Below the pieces are notes generated by a model. That model was given only the letters and a program-made list of their open reading frames with translations. It was not told the DNA's origin and made no database searches. From positions 9,378,703 to 9,442,702 of the forward strand of contig OX637362.1 of NCBI GenBank assembly GCA_951799405.1: a DNA stretch of 64,000 bases, given 5' to 3'. Of the stretch, positions 22,601-31,726 are shown in pieces. This DNA is from Agapetus fuscipes (Eukaryota; Arthropoda; Insecta; Trichoptera; Glossosomatidae). The position numbers and the translations under genes are program-made. Numbering within the stretch: the first letter of the stretch is position 1; each line of letters begins with the position of its first letter.

Positions 22601-23783
22601 TGAAAACGTTTGTAAATACTAATTTAAATAAATTAATAATTGGTGGAAATAAGCCGTGTTTCATTGGAATTTGATTCTAAAAAATATCAAAAATTAATAT
22701 GAATTTTCAGTGTTAATACACAAACAATACAAAATATAACTACTTAAAGTTGCAGCAATATATTACATTTAATATTCATAATAAATGCATTCTCACAAGC
22801 GGGCATCTATAAGTTTGCTCTTACACATCGCACGCTTAATATTAAAGAGCAATAACTCAAAAATTAGGAAAATCGAGATTTTGTAATAAAACGCAAGAAC
22901 AATGCGAGAAGAATAGGTAGAATGCGACAGCCGTTCAATTTGGACGAATATGACCAAGATAAAACATCGGTCACCTTTTTCATCCCATACAAGTTGTACT
23001 GGTTGTCTGAACTTCAAACGTAATTTCCCAACATTCTTCTTTTTTGAGTTATTTCTCTTTATGATTAAGCGTGCGACATGCTGCATATGAATTTACAACA
23101 AAAAACCCTTTCAAATGAACATAAACTCTGAAACTCTTGCCGACCTTCCCTGAAACAGGAATGACATTGTCAAAGTGAACCTTTTTTTATAGTATGGGTG
23201 GCCAGTTTCATCCCAACCTACAAGTCAAGGAACTCTTTAAAACAAGCAAAGGCAGGCAATTGATAGGTCTACCTAATGGCCAGGTTTTTATAAAGAAGGA
23301 ATAATAATTCAGGCTAAAAGTTATTACACTTCCATAGCCCTCGAAATTGTCTGCCCACAGTATCCTGGAACGTCGGGGTGGTCTAACACCGACATTTCTG
23401 ATTAGCCTGGAGTCCTCTGCACGTACTTTATATCCAGCCTTCATACGTACTCTGCCAATTTACAATTGCTCTGTCCGCTCGACCAAATCATCGACATGTT
23501 GACTATTATCTCAAAATTAACCCGAACCGTATTGGAGCTCTTGAAAATAGGGTTTTATCAATTAATAAAAATAAATTCAACAAACATACCACTTCATCGA
23601 GCTCCAAGCCGAATTCAAAGCACAGATTCTGGAACTCATCGTCGGCTGAAAGTTATAAGGTTAGCTTTAAATATGCTGATGAAATACTACATGTGTTTAC
23701 AAGAATCGTATGATTATCCACTCACTGTACGTCTTTCCTAGGGCTTTGAATAAGAGATCTCTCTTCACACCAATAGTCGGCAT
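13640..23783 (-). CDS. FARSB: Phenylalanine-tRNA ligase beta subunit
   Basis: Complete gene of 12 exons, 588 aa (human protein about 589). Exons, 5' to 3' on the minus strand: 23783-23726, 23645-23590, 22382-22228, 21941-21785, 21250-21074, 20844-20665, 20163-19988, 18918-18769, 17904-17763, 16972-16762, 15708-15556, 13791-13640. All introns are GT-AG and the frame is kept throughout. The protein starts [20 protein letters not shown] and ends [10 protein letters not shown]. Recognisable blocks include [66 protein letters not shown] and YFPGRCAEI. The beta subunit pairs with FARSA in the cytosolic alpha2-beta2 enzyme that charges tRNA-Phe; the B3/B4 region (about 110-275) carries the editing function in this family. 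Introns are loaded with SINEs and MITEs. Confidence 0.95.
13862..14279. mobile_element. TIR element (418 bp MITE) in FARSB intron 11
   Basis: The left end TCAACGGTTAAAAGGAA and right end TTCCTTTTAACCGTCGA are inverted with one mismatch and are flanked by TA on each side. A TA target duplication is the Tc1/mariner-superfamily habit. No coding capacity is seen. Confidence 0.75.
14386..14496. mobile_element. Small TIR repeat, CCCTCGAT type
   Basis: It begins aacttccctcgatcgcg and ends gctaccgaggggagctt, an imperfect inverted pair. A related sequence is at about 30634-30734 (ctcccctcgatcgggtaaac, tcatgggagtt). Short and non-coding. Confidence 0.45.
14975..15470 (-). pseudogene. LINE reverse transcriptase C-terminal remnant
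   Basis: On the minus strand, broken frames give [44 protein letters not shown] and a following TTSLFCA. I recognise the phrase order fishing for YFGH, MRN, QGKI, GRRRISWLKNLR and TWF as the C-terminal segment of a non-LTR element family common in insects. Several stops and frameshifts are present. It lies in FARSB intron 11. Confidence 0.7.
15812..16150. mobile_element. TIR element GTTGCACCAA family, copy 1, with nested Rep-B piece
   Basis: The left end TTGTTGCACCAAACTTCAAT and right end TGATTGGAGGTTGGTGCAAC are inverted. Body blocks (caatcagacaaaaatcaaaa, accgaggtccttaccagaat, tcaaatattgattgga) match the second copy at 60670-60909. This copy is longer because a Rep-B tail fragment (15866-15955) sits inside. 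It is in FARSB intron 10. Confidence 0.8.
15866..15955 (-). repeat. Rep-B tail fragment nested in a MITE
   Basis: On the plus strand it opens with TCTAA repeats, then gctgcaaagatatatatcat, ttatattaaatgcattccca and caagcag, then stops. It interrupts the MITE between gtgatttctccc and atacgtaa, so it arrived after the MITE. Confidence 0.75.
18105..18345 (-). repeat. Rep-B copy in FARSB intron 8
   Basis: Contains taatctaagctgctaaaaca, gcatgctcacaaccagacat, tcctgaaacaggggtgacat, tagtattggtggttagcctc and caacctataaatcaagg in Rep-B order. Confidence 0.75.
18366..18654. mobile_element. Foldback element with arms of about 120 bp
   Basis: The left arm 18366-18486 and right arm 18536-18654 are inverted copies along nearly their whole length (gctattcttagacatttt, cgtccgttgagcccacgc, cctgggctg, tatttgtatgaa and their complements), separated by about 50 bp. 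Non-coding and inside FARSB intron 8. The cruciform potential is high. Confidence 0.8.
19061..19236. mobile_element. Foldback element, GTTGCCRTGGTCTAT family
   Basis: The left arm 19061-19106 (gagatgttttccgggatctg, ttgccatggtctatgggagc) is repeated inverted at about 19188-19236. The central part reads catgtctacaatgggctttt and cagcgtgga, then GATGAT-rich sequence. The same family occurs at 42960-43130 and 53531-53704. It is in FARSB intron 7. Confidence 0.75.
19322..19581 (-). repeat. SINE-A copy in FARSB intron 7
   Basis: Minus-strand copy. The complement of the body (cacttgaagtgggggtttcc, gttttgaaataaaaacc) and of the tRNA-like head (agccctagccctccaatata, agcattctaccaacagag) is present. Confidence 0.75.
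20225..20480 (-). repeat. Possible LINE 3' end remnant
   Basis: The complement reads like the ends of LINE pieces at about 38120-38210 and 49060-49130 (ccccagggctg followed by GATGATG). Homology is weak and no reading frame survives. It is in FARSB intron 6. Confidence 0.3.
22470..22690. mobile_element. Foldback with arms of about 100 bp, possible Penelope-type piece
   Basis: The left arm (ttagaatcaaattctccaat, accaattattaatttattta, aatatttacaagccttttcg) and right arm (cgtttgtaaatactaattta, aataattggtgg, tttcattggaatttgattct) are inverted. On the minus strand the left arm contains CTGACGATGG, then ATCGAAAAGG, a layout like the CUGANGA...GAAA core of hammerhead ribozymes found in Penelope-like elements. 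It is in FARSB intron 2. Confidence 0.6.
22740..23232 (-). repeat. Rep-B copy carrying TIR element type 1
   Basis: The Rep-B tail (gttgcagcaatatattacat, aaatgcattctcacaagcgg) and head (cttccctgaaacaggaatga, ggtggccagtttcatcccaa) are separated by the TIR element at 22829-23075. It is in FARSB intron 2. Confidence 0.8.
22829..23075. mobile_element. TIR element type 1, copy 2 (247 bp MITE)
   Basis: The ends CGCACGCTTAA and TTAAGCGTGCG form a perfect inverted pair, flanked by ACAT on both sides (4-bp target duplication). The body is nearly identical to 12176-12425. It sits in Rep-B at the CACATGC palindrome, about 20 bp away from the insertion point of copy 1 and in the opposite orientation relative to the host repeat. 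Confidence 0.8.
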
Positions 23784-24029
23784 GGTTATTTTATAAATTA
23801 AATGAAAATTTGTAAAAGCAGCTCGGATGACGTACGCACACGAGTGAATTTTGAATTATTTTTGACAGCTCCAGCTCAGATTAAACTTCTTCATCTTTTA
23901 CTTTGTTTATAGCTGTTAGCTGTACTGTAGACAGTGACATGTCATGCTTTTAGCCTCATAGGGAGTTTTATGATAAATCATAAAACTTCTTGAATTTTAT
24001 TTTTACTTGCTTTTTTTACAAAGTTATTC

Positions 24030-24820
24030 ATGTTCAAAAAATTAAGTTTGAATTTACGCGCCAAAACGCTCCTTGGATTGAATTTTCGGCTGTGACGTCA
24101 TTTTCTTTGACTTTTTATAGCCATCGCAATACCAGCAGCGTTGTCGATATAAGAAAATGACGTCACGGGGGCTACAAATTTCGTTGACGGATCGCACATC
24201 CGTTAACCGGTCAAAATTTTCAAATTTCAAATTTAAAATTATATAAATTTATTTTGGACTTGAAATTAGGCCCTTGTTTATATTGTTACGTTTTTCCTGA
24301 GGGTTCTTTTAATTAAAACACAAGTTCAACACAAGTTAGCCATACAGTTTATTTACACAGACTTTCTTACAATAGATTTATTTTAACAGACTTATTTTAA
24401 CAGATTTATTTTAACACACTTATTTATTTCGTACAGATTACAGTTATCTTACACCATATTGGTCGCCCTAGTAACTAGATACTCCTCTGTGTGAGTGCTT
24501 TGAAAGACTAACTCGCTCCAGCCGATTGTCACCCTTCTTATAGCGGAACCTAGGGGCCATTCCAGCAGGCCCTAGAAAGATCCACCACCACACTTGTTTA
24601 GACGATTCTGGACATATTTATTTCTTGAGAGTCCATTTCCTACCTACATACACACTTTACAACTACAATCGTCTGGGCCAGAACATTCTCTCAAAACACA
24701 CGTACACCAATAAGCATCTACCAGTGTATTTCGTTACAATATGCTTATCGTAATCTAACAAAATTATACACTTTTTACCAAATTCCTCACTATTGCAAAT
24801 ACCCTATTATAAAGTAGAAA
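24030..24820. repeat. Dispersed repeat split by a solo LTR
   Basis: Shares ordered blocks with 61890-62160: atttacgcgccaa, ttgaattttcgg or equivalent, gtgacgtcattttcttt, tatagccatc, ttattttgg followed by cttgaaat, and cctcactattgcaaatacccta. The solo LTR at 24284-24738 interrupts this copy. Family and boundaries unknown. Confidence 0.55.
24284..24738 (-). mobile_element. Solo LTR, 455 bp
   Basis: Begins TGTTACG and ends CGTTACA, the TG...CA form of an LTR, with ATAT on both sides as a 4-bp target duplication. Read on the minus strand it carries a TATAAG box and downstream AATAAA motifs, giving the orientation. No internal retroviral-type genes flank it, so it is a recombination product. The 4-bp duplication fits a Gypsy-type element, but family assignment is inference. 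Confidence 0.75.
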
Positions 24821-25364
24821 ATTTGTTTTCCTTGGGTTTGTTTAGGCGGTATATTTAAATTATAAAAGAAATATCACGATTATTTTTTCTTGTTACAGGA
24901 ATCTAGCTGAATTTAGCTTTTCTTGTTACAGCAATCTGTGATCAAACGTTTTGCTGAATAAGAAAAAAAACAAAATTAAATGGCTCTATTATACACGATT
25001 CTGTATTTGAATTTTACAAATGAAGACTCCAAAGATGACCATACGTGAATTGACATTGAAAAAAATGTGGCAACACCCGGCCGGGTTGCTAGGGAAAAGG
25101 CAAACGAATATTTTGTTATTTATAATACAGGCATACAAGACTGATGTTTACTCGCCGAGCAAATAATTCCAAATCAAAAAAAAAACTGACCTCGATGATA
25201 AATTAGCAAAAATCACTTTCATATTTTTTCTTTGGGTGTCCTTGAAAGGCTGAAAAAAAAACATCATAAATGTCTTTGAGGGAACAATTTTTTTTTTGAG
25301 AAATCATAAACAAAATTTTAAAGTAACTTTTAAAATACATTTTCCAAAGATAAAAAAAAGATAA

Positions 25365-25710
25365 GTCCGGTCGATGGCTTAGTTGGTAGAGTGCTTGCAT
25401 TCTATGCTGAGAGCTCGGGTTCGAATCCTACCGAGGTTGTCAAAAACGATTTCCCATTTCGGTGTTTATTTCAAAAACCCAAAATAAAATACCCGCAAGG
25501 TTTACTCAGCCTTCACAAGAAATGAGTACCAGCCCCTTCGGGTGCTGAGAAGCCCCCATTTCAACTGAAGTGGTTGGCGCAAGGCCGGCCCCCTTACCTG
25601 TAAAAATAAATAGGTTCCACTCGCCACATGCGAAATCCTTCGGGGATAACGCGGCAAGTTGTTAAACTATATGTGCAGCTTAGTTAAGTAGCTCTCGCGT
25701 TGCGTTGCGT
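25365..25710 (+). mobile_element. SINE-A, full-length tRNA-derived SINE
   Basis: The first 70 bases are tRNA-like with a box A (TGGCTTAGTTGGTAGAGTG) and a perfect box B (GGTTCGAATCC). The tRNA does not fold into a credible functional anticodon arm and runs into a 270-bp body, then ends in GCGTT repeats. AGATAA on each side may be a short target duplication. This is the reference copy for the other SINE-A entries; the body blocks aaaacccaaaataaaatacc, aagtggttggcgcaaggcc and ccttcggggataacgcgg recur in them. Confidence 0.85.
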
Positions 25711-26036
25711 GAGATAAAATGGACTCCGCACGACCGGCTTGCTAAGGAAACGGCAAATAAATATTTTGCTATCGGTTCCTACGGACTGCAGTCCCATACA
25801 AGTGTGAAATTACCCGCCGTATTATTATACCTCAATGATTTTTGGTGTCATGGAATGCAAGTTTTCTTCGCACGCCCTAACATGGAGTTCTATTTACGTA
25901 GCAACTAAAAAGGGCAGCTGGTGGTGATGTAGAATAAATAATATTTATATTTCCATCAACCGCCAGTGGAGAATGTAAATAAGCTCACTGAGAGATATGA
26001 AAAATCAATTCTTTTCAACAGGATCCAAGAGCCTAA

Positions 26037-26303
26037 CTGATCTAATCTAATCTAATCTAAGCTGCAAAGATATATATCATTTAAGATTTATATTAAAAGC
26101 ATTCCCACAAGCAGATATGTATAATTTCGCGCTAACACATGCCGCATGTGGATCTACAATATAAAAACCCAATCTCAAATGAACATAAGCCTTGCAACTC
26201 TTGCCGTCCTTCCCTGAAACAGGGGTGACATTGGCAAAGTGAACCAATTTTTTACAGTATGGGTGGTCAGCCGCATAACAACCTATAAGTCAAGGAACAT
26301 ACA
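26037..26303 (-). mobile_element. Rep-B, best-preserved full copy
   Basis: On the plus strand it opens with AATCTAATCTAATCTAAGC and ends with ctataagtcaaggaa. On the minus strand it is the consensus form: CCTTGACTTATAGGTTG, TGGTTCACTTTGCCA, CCTGTTTCAGGGAAGG, the palindrome CACATGCGGCATGTG, GCTTGTGGGAATGC, CTTTGCAGCTTAGATT and GATTA repeats. Confidence 0.8.
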
Positions 26304-26394
26304 TGACAAATTACATTTTTAAAATCAATAAACAACAATATACCTATACATTGACATAAAAAACTAAATCACAAAACCAATTTTACTTCAACAA

Positions 26395-26480
26395 ACCCCA
26401 GCCGCCAACATCACAGATCAACCGCCATTTCTTTCTATCCTTACATACTTCTTTCATTTCCTCCAGAGTCATAACCTTCT
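26395..26480 (-). pseudogene. LINE C-terminal fragment
   Basis: The minus strand reads MTLEEMKEVCKDRKKWR, the same C-terminal phrase seen in the LINE fragment at about 37995-38030 (MKEVCKDRSKWR). Only about 28 codons remain. Confidence 0.6.
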
Positions 26481-26659
26481 GATGATTGTAAGAATTATAA
26501 TAAGCAACGAATGTAGATCATTATAGGTATAATATAATATAATATGTCCGTGAATAGGTCGGTGTACTATGTTTTTACTATTTTTAATAAAAAATCGAGG
26601 AAAATATGCAAGATATTGCTTTTCTTTTTTAAAACCTTAGTAGCTACCTTATCGTGAAG

Positions 26660-27002
26660 GTCAGAGGATCGCAAACTTTTTTGCCGTGCCCCTTTTGATA
26701 ATAAAAAAAATATTTTCTGATCCGATTGTCCTTTAAAAAAAATATTATACCTAAACTTAAGGGTAGTTTATAGATTGTTTGCGACTAAGGTGAAGGCATG
26801 TCAAACACAGTCATTTTTTTACATTTTAAAATCGTTTCTATCCCCCCTATCCCCGAAAAAGATTTATTTGATGGAAATTTTTGGTGTTCGGTCTTTGCGG
26901 CCTTCAACTACAAAGTAGATGAGCCGCAATATCGATGAGTTTGATATGCTTGCTTTTTTCTATAAAGATAGTTTTTTATATTTAAATGTAATTTATTATT
27001 CA
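26660..27002. other. Intergenic with a weak hAT-like end
   Basis: At 26662 the sequence agaggatcgcaaactttttt resembles a hAT terminus. Nothing else is recognisable up to the next Rep-B. Confidence 0.3.
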
Positions 27003-27260
27003 TATTCCTTGACTTATAGGTTGGTATGAGGCTGACCAACCATACTGTAAAAAATGGTTCACTTTGCCAATGTCCCCCCTGTTTCAGGGAAGGTCGGCAA
27101 AAGTTGTGGGGCTTATGTTCATTTGAGGTTTGGATTTTATTTGTAAGTACGCATTCAGCATTTGTAAGCGCGAACTACACGTGTTGGTTTGTGGGCATGC
27201 ATCTGAGAGCTTTAAATGAATATATCCTTGCAACTTAGATTATATATTATAGATTATATT
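27003..27260 (+). repeat. Rep-B copy
   Basis: Starts ttccttgacttataggttgg, carries the TGGTTCACTTTGCCA and GTTTCAGGGAAGG blocks, and ends ccttgcaacttagattat. Confidence 0.8.
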
Positions 27261-28723
27261 ATAGTTCTATACTTACAGGGGAGATGACGTGAACTTAATT
27301 TTTGCATTTTAATTTTGCCTATGATAATATTTATTCTTAAAAAGTGACGACATCGTCAATTCTCTAACACTACGTTTTAAGTATTTACACCTACACAAGA
27401 TGACGTCATATTCGTTTATTACCTAAGCAGTGTTGTAACCGCGATGCATATTTTAATGTGCAGAAGTAGGTACATGGGCGGATTGTGCAGTCTGACACTA
27501 GTTGCAACTCCGCTCACCGACTGCAACGGCCTTTTAACTGGTGTACCAAGATGACACCAAGGCTATCCTGTTATAGGGGTCAAAAATAACTAAATACCTA
27601 CATACATAAGTTGATAAATTAATTATTATCATTAATAAAATTAAAACGATTATTATGGTGAACTCAGATGAAATTCTTATCCATAAGGTTTTCTTTTCTT
27701 TTTTGGACACTGGAAATCATCGAAGCAATTTTGGGTTGGTTGGCAAATGCTCTGAAAAAGGCATTGAGAGTAGATAGAAGATGAAATAATGAAACTTGTC
27801 CTGAAAGTTTAAGGGTGCTTATTTTACGTATCCCCTGATATATATATATTTTTTTTTCAGTTTTTGCAGTATTTAATACCTTTACATTTATAGGTAAATA
27901 AGTATCAAAGTATTTTGATTTCTACATGACTTATAAGTTAACAAACCATAATAATTTATTCACATTATTAATGACATGAATTTTAGCTTAAAACAACTTA
28001 AAAATTAAACCCGTTTCAATTCAATACAGCCGCGCCTCTCTTCAAGCTTCTCACACAAGTAGATAAAGTACATTGAACTAGTATTACTAAATGCATCCTT
28101 CCTTCCACTCTTGTTTTCCAAACATAGATGCATGAGTACCTACTTACCTACAAAAACATGCAATGAAGTTACAACGTGAAGCAAATTGAAAGCAAAGCGA
28201 CAAAAAAACGAAAATGAATTTAAATTTGACTTCTTATATTAACGGAGATGGCGTGATCGTGGCCTTAAAACATAATTATTTGCTGTTTTAATCTTTTAAC
28301 CAGAATTCTTGTGGATGTGTATTTTTTATCATGCGTGACACGCGTTTGTTGTTATAGGAGAGTGTAGGTGTGTAGGTGCGCGCATACACCCACACCACTT
28401 CACTTTATTGTGACTTGTGAGTAGCATTGGCTATCACTGCTCCACTGAGCTATGGTGAACCTTTTCATTTCCCTGAAAATGAACTCGGCAATATTTTTTA
28501 TTTAAACTTTTTTTCTCGGTGGGCAAACGTCATACTTGTATGGGGTTATAGTCCTTAGCAACTAATAAAAAATGGGCGAAATAGATAAAATTGTGCGATT
28601 GATTTGACAATATCATGAAGACAGTATTCACAAACAATGCTAGGAGAACTGAAAATGAAATTTAGTGCAATAATCGAATCTTGCAATACAGCTGCTATTG
28701 GAATGATTTAAAAAAAATGTATA
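27261..28723. other. Intergenic, no gene seen
   Basis: AT-rich spacer. I find no exon with conserved protein content and no clear repeat boundaries except short pieces shared with other spacers (for example ttagcaactaataaaaaatg near 28556). Confidence 0.4.
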
Positions 28724-28858
28724 GAACAAAAGGCGGCAATCTAGGTTTTTCCCGAAAATGATACAAATAGGAGGAAATGGTGTAAAAATGATTTCCGTGT
28801 ATCCAAATATTTAACTCTTTTTCGGAAAAAATCCCAGATTACCGCCTTTGGTTCTGTA
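28724..28858. mobile_element. Short foldback MITE, AAAGGCGGCAATC family
   Basis: The left end gaacaaaaggcggcaatcta and right end tcccagattaccgcctttgg are inverted. The centre is AT-rich and non-coding. Related copies: 47818-47948 (whole), 51183-51260 (left half) and about 31000-31070 (right half). Confidence 0.7.
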
Positions 28859-29224
28859 AGACTCAAATGAAAGAAGATGTATAGAATGTATAGCCAAGAC
28901 GTGTATAGTGTATACGTTGCTCGATTGGTTTGTTAGTTCGAGCCAGACGGTGTTTTTATGTTTTCTTCAAACACAGGTATTAGCTTCGCCATCTTTCCAG
29001 TTTGACAAATTTTGTTTAGCGGTAAGCTATATTCAACCTACACAATTAATTAGAAACTACTTCTCCCAAAGAAAAAAAGCCCTTCACAGTTAACAAAATT
29101 TCAGTAGTTGGTGTAAGACAAGTTCGATTGCTCGTGAATTTTCAGACATTACATGACATGCCAATAAGGTATACTAAAACGTTCAGTATGCCTTATATAA
29201 TTCGTTACTACATATTTAGCTCTT

Positions 29225-29436
29225 ATCGCAAGCCATACGTTTCCCTTCACTGACATAGCGCCAAGTGGAGTCGAGACGCGCCCGAGCTAAAAGTTGACTC
29301 CCAACAAAACTATCCAGTAACCGCAGTCTCCTATAACCCGCGCCCAGGAACGCTCCATGCAACAAGTTCAGTTCCAATATCATCGCCTTGTTTAGTGAAA
29401 TACTTCCCGTTTTAACTCAAACGTGTAAAAAATAAA
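29225..29436 (+). promoter_or_regulatory. Possible promoter and non-coding first exon of the 34771 gene
   Basis: A GC-richer patch (gcgccaagtggagtcgagac, ccgcgcccagg-like blocks) stands out from AT-rich surroundings and is followed by aaataaa and GTAAGT, a strong 5' splice site at about 29437. The coding exon at 34771 starts just after an acceptor (tttcag at about 34732), so the gene needs an upstream non-coding exon. Joining the two is inference only. Confidence 0.25.
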
Positions 29437-29777
29437 GTAAGTTAAAAGTTACTCTAATTTACAACACCATTCAAACTTTCCCACCCCTGCACCTGTCAAA
29501 CTCATCTCAAATTTGGAATATATTTGTACCTACTTTCTACAACATGAAAGTTGGATTTTAAAATGATTTTGAATTTAGAATAATAAACAAAGTGTGTAGG
29601 TAGGTAGGATGCGGTTTGAATTCCGAACAGAGGGGAAGCTGGGCTTGTAGTTAATGTTTATTTATGAGTTTCAACATTCCACACTTCTACGTAAACAACT
29701 GAAATATTATAATTCAAAATTTTAAACAATTATTTCTCGATGTAATATTTTTAATATTTAGTACTGATTTAGGATTA

Positions 29778-29905
29778 GTGCTCAAATCCCACTAAGGGTG
29801 TCGGATATTGTTTGTTTTTAACTAATATCACATGGCCGGGAAGGTTTACACAGTCTTCACAAAAATATAAAAGTCACTCTCGGGAGTAGAGAAACAGACC
29901 TCGGA
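29778..29905 (+). repeat. SINE-A fragment
   Basis: Part of the box B region (gctcaaatcccactaagg), then the diverged body (aaggtttacacagtcttcac, agtagagaaacagacctc). Degraded. Confidence 0.5.
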
Positions 29906-30369
29906 AATGTGAAAAGAATTGACAAATTATATTTACAAAGGAAATGTAAAAGGGAAGACGGAGAAAAACATAGTTTGATCAGATTGATAACATTATAAAA
30001 AAGGGGTACAGGTACAGAGATAATATAAAAAAGGATCGGATGTGAATGAATCGAGAGTAGGTAGTAACCTGGCCACTCCTAGCGTAATTGCAACAGAGTT
30101 GCACTAATGTTATTGCGCTTTTTTATTCGATTTTACCTGTCAGATTCTAATAAGAAAATAAAATGTAGGTAACGATCTTCAGAAAAAAATATGAATATTT
30201 AATAAATTGCAATTAAATGATACTTATCAAATTAAAATAAATATTAATAAGTGTATCTTTCCCCAGAGTTGACTTTACGAGTCTACAATGTCGTCATTCA
30301 CACCATTTTTAATCATTATCAGCTCATTGGTACGACCTGTTGATTAGATTACGGAATATGATATACCTA

Positions 30370-31195
30370 GGGGAGACCGCGGTTGAACGTCACATTTTTC
30401 ATTTTCAATTTTTATCGCACTTGTTATTAGTTTGAAAGAGATTTTAACATATAAATGAATACGGTGCTTATTCCAGTTTTATGGAAAATAAAATATTTTT
30501 GTGTAACCTCATCAGTTCATGCGATATTTTAATTAAAATGAAAAGTGTAACTTCCTAACTAAAAGTTCAACTTCTCTTATCCATAGCTTACATCTCCACT
30601 GCAGCAGCTGTAACCCGAGTATAAAACATTTATCAACTCCCCTCGATCGGGTAAACGAAAATGTATGAAATATACAAAGCTACTCCCAGTGAGTGAGTTA
30701 GTTCTCACACTTTTTGTTTCATGGGAGTTAATTAATGTACTGGTGAAATGAACCCTCAGCCTGATTTTATCCTGTGATGCTGTGGCATTGCTATGATACG
30801 AGTAGCTCTTAAAAAGAGGCTATGTGCCCCAAAGACCACATTAAAAAAGAGTAATAAAAGAATTTCAAATCAATGTGTTAATGCCTATGTAGTTACATAC
30901 AAAATTATATATTATGACGGTATTGAGTCGCTTAGATCTAAAATCGGTAATTTAGCTTTTTTAGAACATGAGTAATATCTAGAAAGACAGAATCATTCTG
31001 TCATGATTTTCATATATCTATCTCATTTTCTTAAAAAATCCTGGATTACCGCTTTTGAGCCTATACGACTCCAATTTAAAATTACCTACCAATACATAGC
31101 CTTGTAAAATTTCAATAAACTTACTTATGAAGAGATTCATATGAAACAAATGAGCACAAAATACTTTAAATGCCTGAACCATACCTAGTCTCCCC
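30370..31195. mobile_element. Possible TIR element GGGGAGAC family with nested repeats
   Basis: Left end TA then GGGGAGACCGCGGTTGAACG; right end GTCTCCCC then TA. The inverted match is short (about 8-10 bases), and the interior holds other small repeats (30634-30734 and 31000-31070). The assignment is tentative. Confidence 0.4.
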
Positions 31196-31726
31196 TATCT
31201 ACCTAACTATTTATTAGGTACTAAGTGACATCATAATTATTATTCAACTGCTAAAGAATTTACTCGCAGACCAAACTTATCACGAGTTGTGCAATAATAA
31301 TACCGTGTTATACATCTAACCTAGACATATCTAATATTGTACTAAATATTATGCCATATATTCATTTAGGTATAAAAATTTGTTATTATCCATAATCATG
31401 GTCAATAGCAACTAGCAAGTGATATTGTGACAAAATATACGCCATTTACGTAAAGTAGAAGTATGGGGTCGGAATTGAGTTGATAATTTTATTTTTTCTC
31501 TGTGGGAAAATGTTAGGTTCATTGGTTAGGTTTATGTGACTAGGATCCTTAGCAACCAATAACATAATTTTAGTCAGCTTTTTCCCTAGCAACCTGGTTG
31601 ACGTCACATTTTATTTTGGAGATATTTTTTGCGTTAATAGCCCTACATTTTCGTATTTTGTTGTTGCTCCTAGCTTATAGTTATTAACACCTAGGACACA
31701 AGTAAAAGGCTTTATCGATGGTTCCT

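Noticed and set aside
25365..25440. tRNA gene candidate with box A and perfect box B
   Set aside because: The sequence continues into a conserved 270-bp body shared by about ten other copies, so it is the head of SINE-A; the anticodon arm is not credible.
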